Source of the DNA: Candidatus Thalassarchaeaceae archaeon
Lineage (GTDB): Archaea > Thermoplasmatota > Poseidoniia > Poseidoniales > Thalassarchaeaceae
NCBI GenBank assembly: GCA_013329905.1
Contig: DUJH01000040.1
Coordinates: forward strand, 4,852 to 10,578
Direction: 5' to 3'
DNA: 5,727 bases
Made by a program: the position numbers and the translations under genes. This document shows, piece by piece, positions 1 through 4,911 of this stretch. A model generated the notes under the pieces. The model saw nothing but the letters and a program-made list of their open reading frames with translations, had not been told where the DNA came from and made no database searches. The first letter of the stretch is position 1. Each line of letters starts with the position of its first letter.

Positions 1-201
1 GATGTGCTGACTACCGGCCCGATGGCCGTGGTCGAATCGAAGCGCTTGGCCATGACCTTCGATCGTTGGATGGCCAGCGACGAGGAACTGAGACTCTGGA
101 CTCTGGACAAGACAAGCCAGATGCGTGGATCAAGGGAGGGTCAAGAGGGCCTTTCCTCATTCCTTGAGCGGCGCAAGCCCGATTGGGCACCCGAAGAGTG
201 A
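1..201 (+). CDS. Enoyl-CoA hydratase/isomerase (crotonase) family protein, C-terminal fragment
   Basis: Only the last 66 codons are in the window. The frame is open from base 1, so the start lies upstream. The visible part has the usual end of crotonase-fold proteins: a GPMAVVESK segment, a long amphipathic helix, then S-REGQEGLSSFLERRKPDW, where the E-G-x-x-x-F-L-E-x-R-K-P-x-W pattern is the family's C-terminal signature. Crotonases hydrate or isomerise enoyl-CoA thioesters in the cytoplasm. The active-site oxyanion-hole loops and catalytic glutamates lie outside the window, so the substrate cannot be read. The gene ends 9 nt before the biotin carboxylase, in the same frame, with a strong ribosome binding site overlapping its stop codon, so the two are very likely one operon and translationally coupled. 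Beside an acyl-CoA carboxylase, methylglutaconyl-CoA hydratase (leucine breakdown) is a reasonable guess. The family call is firm; the substrate is an inference. Confidence 0.85.
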   Translation, partial: DVLTTGPMAVVESKRLAMTFDRWMASDEELRLWTLDKTSQMRGSREGQEGLSSFLERRKPDWAPEE

Positions 202-207
202 GGTGAG
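200..207 (+). promoter_or_regulatory. Strong Shine-Dalgarno overlapping the upstream stop codon
   Basis: GAGGTGAG matches the consensus complementary to the 16S rRNA 3' end (AGGAGGTGA) over seven bases. It overlaps the TGA of the crotonase gene, and four bases separate its GGTGA core from the ATG at 211. This fixes the start of the biotin carboxylase, even though the first 12 residues precede the conserved domain. The layout suggests termination-reinitiation coupling. Confidence 0.8.
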
Positions 208-210
208 ACG

Positions 211-1767
211 ATGATTCCTGAATGGATGGTCGGCGCTCCTCGTTCATTCGATACCGTTTTGGTTGCGAATCGTGGTGAAATTGCAGTTCGTGTATTGCGG
301 GCTGCGAGAGAGTCTGGTCTACGTGGAATTGCCTTGTTTTCCGACTCGGATGCTGGGTCTTTGCACGTCGAAACTGCTGATGAATCGGTTCATCTTCCGG
401 GAGCGAGCCTGGCTGAGACTTACCTCAATGCTGAGGCGATTATCGAGGCTGCACGAAGCTCCGGAGCACAAGCGATTCACCCTGGTTTTGGCTTCCTCTC
501 CGAACGGGCTGACTTCGCTAATGCTGTGAAGGCGGCTGGGCTGATTTGGATTGGTCCTCCAGCCGGCGCTATCGAGACGATGGGAGACAAGATTTCGGCA
601 CGCCGACGGATGATTGAGTCTGGCGTGCCGATTATTCCGGGCGAAGAGATTGCGATTTCGGAATCGGTTGACCACCTTGGTGCGTTGGCTGCTGCAGCTG
701 CCCGCGTGGGCTATCCGCTGCTGCTCAAGGCGAGTGCCGGTGGTGGAGGCAAAGGAATGCGTGCTGTGCACGAGCCTAAGATGCTCAGAACCGAGTACGA
801 GGCGGCTGCTCGAGAGGCTACTGCCGCCTTCGGTGATGGCACCGTCTATGTCGAGCGATTACTGACCGGTGCACGCCACGTCGAGATTCAAGTCATGGCT
901 GACTCTCTCGGAAATTGCATTCATCTCAACGAGCGAGATTGTTCATTGCAACGACGCCATCAGAAAGTCATCGAGGAGGCGCCGAGCCCGGCGGTCACTC
1001 CCGCGATTCGCTCCGCGATGGGCGAGGCCGCTGTTCAAGCGGCCAAGGCAGTCGATTACGAGGGGGCTGGCACAGTCGAGTTCCTACTCTCGGAACGAGG
1101 GGAGTTCTTCTTTCTCGAGATGAACACTCGATTGCAAGTCGAGCATCCCGTCACTGAGATGATCACTGGCGTCGACTTGGTGCAGAAGCAATTCGAGGTC
1201 GCCGCAGGTATGCCGCTGGGACTGACTCAATCAGACATCGGCATCACTGGTCATGCCATGGAGGCACGAATCTACGCTGAGGACCCGAGCAAAGGATTCC
1301 TGCCGGCGATTGGTGATTTGGCGATGTGGCGAGAGCCAACAGGTCCGGGTATCCGCGTCGATACTGGAGTGCGCGAGGGCGATGCTGTAACAGTCGAATT
1401 CGACCCGATGCTCGCCAAACTCATCGTCCACGCGCCAACGCGCACAGCAGCTGCACGCCGCCTCGATAATGCGCTGGCCAACCTGCGTGCGCTCGGTGTC
1501 ACAACCAACATCGGATTTCTTCGCCAGATGGCCCAGCATCCTGATTTCACATCTGGCGGCATCACAACAGACTACCTCGATTCAAGAAATATCGCCGACT
1601 TCGCAGAACCCGAGATCAACCCTGCAACGCTCGTGGCAATCGCAGCGGCCGCAAGCCGCCTCGGGCTCGATCGCGCCGGCGCAGGCGGCTCATCCCAATC
1701 AATCACAGACGAGCACACCGGCCACGCCGGCGACCCATTCAGGACATTGTCGAGGTCCTTCCCCTGA
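211..1767 (+). CDS. Biotin carboxylase subunit of an acyl-CoA carboxylase (split alpha subunit)
   Basis: This 518-residue protein is a biotin carboxylase. It uses ATP and bicarbonate to carboxylate the biotin of its carrier protein, here the next gene. The N-terminal domain starts at about residue 13 (VLVANRGEIAVRVLRAAR). The ATP-grasp glycine-rich loop KASAGGGGKGM is at 173-183, HVEIQV at 223-228 and ERDCSLQRRHQK at 241-252. E303, N305, R307, Q309, V310 and E311 (EMNTRLQVEHPVTEM) and R353 match the E. coli AccC residues 288-296 and 338, and K127 and K173 match K116 and K159. All catalytic residues appear intact. After the roughly 450-residue core there is an alpha-helical Ala-rich extension and a tail with GDPFRTLSRSF. 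That tail resembles the DPW-x-x-L-x-x-WR stretch preceding the BT domain in fused methylcrotonyl/propionyl-CoA carboxylase alpha chains. The protein stops there at a TGA in frame with the next gene. The substrate could be acetyl-, propionyl- or methylcrotonyl-CoA; MGDK rather than MGSK leans away from classical MCC. Confidence 0.95.
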   Translation: MIPEWMVGAPRSFDTVLVANRGEIAVRVLRAARESGLRGIALFSDSDAGSLHVETADESVHLPGASLAETYLNAEAIIEAARSSGAQAIHPGFGFLSERADFANAVKAAGLIWIGPPAGAIETMGDKISARRRMIESGVPIIPGEEIAISESVDHLGALAAAAARVGYPLLLKASAGGGGKGMRAVHEPKMLRTEYEAAAREATAAFGDGTVYVERLLTGARHVEIQVMADSLGNCIHLNERDCSLQRRHQKVIEEAPSPAVTPAIRSAMGEAAVQAAKAVDYEGAGTVEFLLSERGEFFFLEMNTRLQVEHPVTEMITGVDLVQKQFEVAAGMPLGLTQSDIGITGHAMEARIYAEDPSKGFLPAIGDLAMWREPTGPGIRVDTGVREGDAVTVEFDPMLAKLIVHAPTRTAAARRLDNALANLRALGVTTNIGFLRQMAQHPDFTSGGITTDYLDSRNIADFAEPEINPATLVAIAAAASRLGLDRAGAGGSSQSITDEHTGHAGDPFRTLSRSFP

Positions 1768-1773
1768 GGTGAG
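1766..1773 (+). promoter_or_regulatory. Shine-Dalgarno directly after the in-frame stop, serving the BCCP gene
   Basis: GAGGTGAG overlaps the TGA at 1765-1767, with its GGTGA core four bases before the ATG at 1777. Position and sequence are the same as at 200-207; both junctions read TGAGGTGAGANNATG. This is the main evidence that the carrier protein is translated separately rather than being cut off by a nonsense error. Confidence 0.75.
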
Positions 1774-1776
1774 AAA

Positions 1777-2277
1777 ATGGAGTGGAGCGTTGGAGAAACA
1801 AGCGAGCGGTACACCGCTAAGCTAACCGATACCGAGGGGACACTAGCACTTACAGGATTCACGAGGGAGGGAGTCGAGCAAGCGCACAGCGAAATCTCAG
1901 TCGCACGCGATAACCAACCAGGCCGCCTGCTCGTTGAAGTGAACGGACAAGCACAATTTGCCCACGTCGCCAAGGTCGGCGACTCATGGTGGATTCACCT
2001 CGACGGCCGCATCCACGTCGTTAACGGCCACGAAACAGGCAGTGCAGATTCGGACGCAGGAGAGGGTGGTCTGACTGCACCAATGCCTGGGACTATCCTC
2101 GAAGTTCAGGTTAATGAGGGCCAGCGAGTTCGCGAAGGACAGACACTGCTGGTGATGGAGGCGATGAAGATGGAACATCGTATTCAGGCTCCAAGGGCTG
2201 GGGAAGTCATCGCAGTAAATTTCGCTACTGGTGATCGTGTAGATATGGGCGATACACTTGTAGAACTTGGAGAATGA
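1777..2277 (+). CDS. Biotin carboxyl carrier protein with BT-like domain (C-terminal half of acyl-CoA carboxylase alpha subunit)
   Basis: This 166-residue protein carries the biotin that shuttles the carboxyl group from the biotin carboxylase to the carboxyltransferase. Residues 99-165 form a biotinyl domain: APMPGTILEVQVNEGQRV, then VMEAMKMEH with K131 as the biotinylated lysine, then a DRVDMGDTLVEL end. Residues 1 to about 83 look like the beta-rich BT linker domain of MCC/PCC alpha chains (note the WWIHLDGRIHVV strand). An acidic, Gly/Ser-rich hinge at 84-98 (GHETGSADSDAGEGG) joins the two domains. The protein does not resemble the Ala/Pro-rich N-terminus of bacterial AccB. It lies 9 nt after the biotin carboxylase, in the same frame; removing the single TGA would give one chain of about 688 residues, close to the usual fused alpha subunit. 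The first half is notably T-poor compared with the biotinyl domain. The BCCP function is certain; the acyl-CoA substrate is not. Confidence 0.95.
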   Translation: MEWSVGETSERYTAKLTDTEGTLALTGFTREGVEQAHSEISVARDNQPGRLLVEVNGQAQFAHVAKVGDSWWIHLDGRIHVVNGHETGSADSDAGEGGLTAPMPGTILEVQVNEGQRVREGQTLLVMEAMKMEHRIQAPRAGEVIAVNFATGDRVDMGDTLVELGE

Positions 2278-2289
2278 TTTGGTGTTTCT

Positions 2290-2844
2290 ATGGATTTGAC
2301 TCGAGACTATCTTCGACTGTTTACAGGGATATTTGGCTTATTGGTGCTTCTTTCGTATGTTTACGGAGTTAGCCGAGCCAATGACCCCCAATCACTCTGG
2401 GGTGGAATTCCTCCATCTTGGCAAAGTAAAATTGTTCCATTCATGTTTATTGCAGCAATCGGATATCTACTCTATTGGTGGGTTATTCTCTTTCAATTAG
2501 AAATCACTTCATTGGAAAATATGCATTGGCCATGGTCTGAATCTGATGGTTCTGGATTACAACTTTTGTTTATTGCTAATGCATTGGTACTAATCCCCTC
2601 GGCTCTCTGGTTGGAAAGCACTCTATTTCACTTGAATAATCAGTTTTCATGGACTCCAATTTTAGTTGTAGGGGTTCTATTTCTAGTATCATTAGGAAAT
2701 TTCCTTATGGGTGCTCTTGCTTATTCAGCTTACCAAGATTCCATTGATGGTTCAGGACTATTGTTGGCTGGTAGTTTGATGCTTGCAATCCAATGTATTC
2801 TCTTTGATTTCATAGTTTGGTCAGTAAAATTCCCATGGAACTGA
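2290..2844 (+). CDS. Five-helix membrane protein of unknown function
   Basis: I do not recognise this 184-residue protein. It has about five hydrophobic segments (residues 8-27, 48-70, 89-108, 121-146 and 154-178) and no obvious signal-peptide cleavage site. Aromatic-rich patches are visible: SLWGGIPPSW at 35-44, YLLYWWVILF at 59-68, and WPWSESDGSG in the loop at 80-89. No catalytic or metal-binding motif is apparent. It starts 12 nt after the BCCP stop with a weak GGTG ribosome binding site at 2281-2284, so it is probably read through from the carboxylase operon. The gene is much AT-richer than its neighbours: hand counts give 32% and 33% GC for 2461-2520 and 2641-2700. A hairpin follows four bases after its stop. 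It is likely a real gene because the frame is intact, the helix pattern is regular and the spacing is operon-like. A role in the carboxylase pathway is only suggested by position. Confidence 0.75.
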   Translation: MDLTRDYLRLFTGIFGLLVLLSYVYGVSRANDPQSLWGGIPPSWQSKIVPFMFIAAIGYLLYWWVILFQLEITSLENMHWPWSESDGSGLQLLFIANALVLIPSALWLESTLFHLNNQFSWTPILVVGVLFLVSLGNFLMGALAYSAYQDSIDGSGLLLAGSLMLAIQCILFDFIVWSVKFPWN

Positions 2845-2847
2845 GGG

Positions 2848-2872
2848 TGGAAAAATCGTTTGGATTTTTCCA
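2848..2872 (+). terminator. Hairpin with T-rich arm after the membrane protein, likely operon terminator
   Basis: A perfect 10-bp inverted repeat, TGGAAAAATC (2848-2857) and GATTTTTCCA (2863-2872), flanks a GTTTG loop. It begins four bases after the stop codon. The 3' arm contains T5 and is followed by a second T5 run (2873-2877). Archaeal RNA polymerase terminates chiefly at T-rich tracts, so this fits the end of the carboxylase operon. It is AT-rich and lacks the GC-rich stem of a classical bacterial terminator. Confidence 0.55.
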
Positions 2873-2904
2873 TTTTTCCATAGTTTAAGTTTGATTATGA
2901 CGGC

Positions 2905-2926
2905 ATCGGATTCAATAATGACCGAT
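2905..2926 (+). promoter_or_regulatory. Possible promoter/operator for the DUF4126 gene
   Basis: A TATA-like CAATAAT (2913-2919) is centred about 25 nt upstream of the GTG at 2940, the distance expected of an archaeal TATA box for a leaderless transcript. It lies between inverted 5-bp arms, ATCGG (2905-2909) and CCGAT (2922-2926), which could bind a dimeric regulator. An alternative box is TTTAAG at 2884-2889, which would give a short leader. Both are weak matches to a degenerate motif. Confidence 0.25.
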
Positions 2927-2939
2927 TCGTGGGTTTACT

Positions 2940-3524
2940 GTGAACGAATTCGACGTCATTATTGCCTTGTGCATGGGATTAGGACTAGCTGCTGCCTCTG
3001 GATTCCGAGTTTTTCTCCCACCTTTCTTGCTCTCTATAGCCGTCCGCGCCGATGCTGTTGACGTGAATTTGATGGATACTCCCTTCGAGTACTTCGACTC
3101 CAATGTGGCTGTAATTCTGCTTGGAGTCGCGACCGTGGCTGAATTTGCAGCGTATTACGTCCCATGGGTGGATAATCTGCTGGATTCGATTGCTAGCCCC
3201 GCAGCGGTCGTTGCTGGGTCTGGCATGACTGCGATTGTTCTCGAAGGCAATACTGATCCGGCGATTCAGTGGTCACTGGCTATCATCGCTGGCGGCGGTG
3301 TTACCGCTATTGTGCAGGGAGCGACTGTTGTCACCCGAGGGATATCGACTACTCTTACCGCAGGTTTTGCGAATCCCATAGTCTCGACAGGTGAGAATAT
3401 CGCGAGTGTGGTTTTGGCCCTCATCGCGATGGTCCTACCTATTTTGGCTGCGGTTATAGTAGCGGTGCTAATCGGAGTGATTGTTCTCAAGGCAAGCCAG
3501 AAGGTAGCCCCTTCGTCCGCTTGA
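2940..3524 (+). CDS. DUF4126 family membrane protein
   Basis: This 194-residue protein matches the general form of the DUF4126 family, small integral membrane proteins of unknown function found in bacteria and archaea. The N-terminal GLGLAAASGFRVFLPPFLLS (13-32) is the family's hallmark. It is followed by an EFAAYYVPWVDNLLDSIASP segment (68-87) like the family's E-x-x-x-D-K-V-P-x-x-D-x-x-x-D-x-x-x-x-P, a Gly/Ala-rich helix at 111-128, a T-x-G-x-A-N-P stretch at 140-146, and a very hydrophobic C-terminal helix at about 154-183. I chose the GTG start at 2940 because an in-frame TGA lies at 2919-2921, so no upstream start is possible, and because 10 to 12 residues before GLGLAAASG is normal for the family. 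The next ATG (2973) would cut into the first helix. No good Shine-Dalgarno is seen, so the mRNA may be leaderless. It has a 95-nt upstream gap, and its 3' end is 15 nt from the convergent serS. Confidence 0.85.
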   Translation: MNEFDVIIALCMGLGLAAASGFRVFLPPFLLSIAVRADAVDVNLMDTPFEYFDSNVAVILLGVATVAEFAAYYVPWVDNLLDSIASPAAVVAGSGMTAIVLEGNTDPAIQWSLAIIAGGGVTAIVQGATVVTRGISTTLTAGFANPIVSTGENIASVVLALIAMVLPILAAVIVAVLIGVIVLKASQKVAPSSA

Positions 3525-3544
3525 ACTACCTCAATTGGTTCAGG
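3520..3544. terminator. Stem across the convergent stop codons
   Basis: Positions 3520-3528 and 3536-3544 can pair as a nine-pair stem with two G-U wobbles around a 7-nt loop in + strand RNA. The core is TGAAC (3522-3526) and GTTCA (3538-3542), which contain the stop codons of both genes. On the minus strand only the five-bp core remains perfect. There is no long T-run, so a terminator role is uncertain. Confidence 0.25.
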
Positions 3545-4820
3545 ACAATGGCTCGAGGGTCTTCTGGCCACCTAGGAATGGGATGAGGACTTCTGGGATT
3601 CGGACCATTCCTTCCTCATTCTGATACTGTTCCATGATGGCGACCAGCGCACGGCTGGTCGCAATGGCGGTCGAATTCAGTGTGTGGACCGCCGAATTAC
3701 CCTCCGTAGTGCGGTAGCGCATGCGGAGGCGATTTGCTTGGTAATCGGTGCAATTTGAGCAGGAGACGACCTCTTTGTAGGCGCCAGCACCGGGAAGCCA
3801 TGCTTCGAGGTCGTACTTTTTCGAGGCGACAGTGCCCATATCACCTGTACAGATATTGACGACTCGGTAGTGTAGCCCGAGACTATCCCACAGGTCTACG
3901 GCATTGGTTAGCAATTCCTCGTGATGAGTCCAGGAATCCTCGGGCTTACAGATGACGATTTGTTCGATCTTAGTGAATTGGTGGACTCGCCAGATACCTC
4001 GGTCGGACAAACCGTGGGCACCGACCTCGCGTCGGAAGCAGGGTGAAACTCCAACTAGTTTGATTGGCAGCTCGGCCGGCTCGATGATTTCGTCCATCCT
4101 CATCGCAGTAAGTGGGTGTTCGCTGGTGGCGATGAGGTAGTACTTGTCCGGCTCGATGCCGTACATGACCGTCTCGAAATCGGCAAGATCAGTGACACCT
4201 TCGTAGGCCTCGCGATTCATCATCAATGGAGGCTGAACGAGGGTGTAGCCGCGTTCCATCAGGAAGTTGGCTGTGTAATTCTGCAAGGCCATCTCAAGAC
4301 GCGCGAGGTCACCTTGCAGGAAGTAGAAGCGCGAACCTGCTACCTTTGCTCCACGCGCAAGGTCTACCCAACCATTTGTTTCGATTAGATCGTTATGCGT
4401 GCGCGCCTCAAAGCCCAATTCCACTTTTTCGCCATGCAAACTGTGGAGCGTATTTTTCTGGTCATCCTCGCCAACCGGCACCGACTCGTGTAGAACATTC
4501 GGGACACGCATCCGAGCAGCATCGCGCTCGGCCAAGAGAGCATCAACGCGTTCGGCGAGCGCATCGATCTGCGCACCCAAGTCGGACACCTCTGCGAGAA
4601 TCGTATCCGCGGCCGCTGAATCACCCGATTTCTTGGCCGCCGCAATTCCACGCGCAGCCTCATTCCGCTTCTTTCTCAATTGGTCGGCATCGTATCTTGT
4701 CTGACGCCATTCTTCATCGAGGCGGATTACCGCATCGATGTGTTCGTGAGGCAAGTCACGCTTGTCATGGTCAGCCCTCAGCACATCCGCGTGCTCTCGG
4801 AACATGGTCATGTCAAGCAT
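3540..4820 (-). CDS. serS: Seryl-tRNA synthetase
   Basis: This is a complete 426-residue class II seryl-tRNA synthetase, the cytoplasmic enzyme that activates serine with ATP and charges tRNA-Ser (and tRNA-Sec where present). Residues 1 to about 105 hold the N-terminal tRNA-binding arm, with a long charged antiparallel coiled coil (about 28-102). The catalytic domain follows. TSEHPLT at 232-238 contributes to serine binding. Motif 2 spans about 260-285, with FRREVGAHGLSDRGIWR at 262-278. YDLEAWLPGAGAYKEVVSCSNC is at 336-357. Motif 3 spans about 380-400, with LNSTAIATSRALVAIMEQYQ and its conserved R390. The TSE and CSNC forms are typical of archaeal and eukaryotic cytosolic enzymes. Its length and coiled coil exclude the divergent methanogen-type SerRS with a zinc site. 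The ATG at 4818-4820 gives the expected MLDMTMFRE opening (compare MLD-x-x-x-x-R in relatives), so the ATG nine bases further in is not needed. No strong Shine-Dalgarno is seen. It converges with the DUF4126 gene and lies 91 nt after the presenilin-like gene. Confidence 0.97.
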   Translation of the reverse strand: MLDMTMFREHADVLRADHDKRDLPHEHIDAVIRLDEEWRQTRYDADQLRKKRNEAARGIAAAKKSGDSAAADTILAEVSDLGAQIDALAERVDALLAERDAARMRVPNVLHESVPVGEDDQKNTLHSLHGEKVELGFEARTHNDLIETNGWVDLARGAKVAGSRFYFLQGDLARLEMALQNYTANFLMERGYTLVQPPLMMNREAYEGVTDLADFETVMYGIEPDKYYLIATSEHPLTAMRMDEIIEPAELPIKLVGVSPCFRREVGAHGLSDRGIWRVHQFTKIEQIVICKPEDSWTHHEELLTNAVDLWDSLGLHYRVVNICTGDMGTVASKKYDLEAWLPGAGAYKEVVSCSNCTDYQANRLRMRYRTTEGNSAVHTLNSTAIATSRALVAIMEQYQNEEGMVRIPEVLIPFLGGQKTLEPLS

Positions 4821-4911
4821 GGCGACCGAATCGAAGGGTCAGCCCCCCCGCCTTCAATGAATCGGGGAATCACGGCCCGAGCACCGTTGAAAGGAGCCTG
4901 AGCACGAAGCC
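4821..4911 (-). other. Spacer between the presenilin-like gene and serS
   Basis: This 91-nt, GC-rich spacer holds a run of seven cytosines at 4843-4849 (G7 on the serS coding strand), 29 nt upstream of the serS start. It also has a near direct repeat, AGCCTGAG/AGCCTCAG (4895-4902 and 4908-4915). I see no convincing TATA box or ribosome binding site on the serS strand, so serS may be read from the upstream gene or from a promoter too degenerate to call. Confidence 0.5.

Noticed and set aside
319..771. - strand 150-codon frame within the biotin carboxylase gene
   Set aside because: The BC reading has complete family motifs across the region, while the antisense product has no recognisable domain.
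1765..1767. TGA read through or recoded (selenocysteine or tryptophan) to make a fused alpha subunit
   Set aside because: A perfect Shine-Dalgarno and an ATG follow within 9 nt, no recoding hairpin is evident, and other genes in the window use TGA as a normal stop.
1469..1825. + strand 118-codon frame spanning the BC/BCCP junction
   Set aside because: It lies in another frame across two well-supported genes. The product is Ser/Thr/Gln/Pro-rich with no motif, and no frameshift is needed to explain the BC and BCCP proteins.
1572..1973. - strand 133-codon frame across the BC/BCCP junction
   Set aside because: Antisense to two firm coding regions. The Ser/Ala-rich product has no motif and no ribosome binding site was seen.
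2845..2939. A small RNA or tRNA gene in the spacer
   Set aside because: No cloverleaf, T-loop or CCA-type features. The only structure is the terminator-like hairpin.
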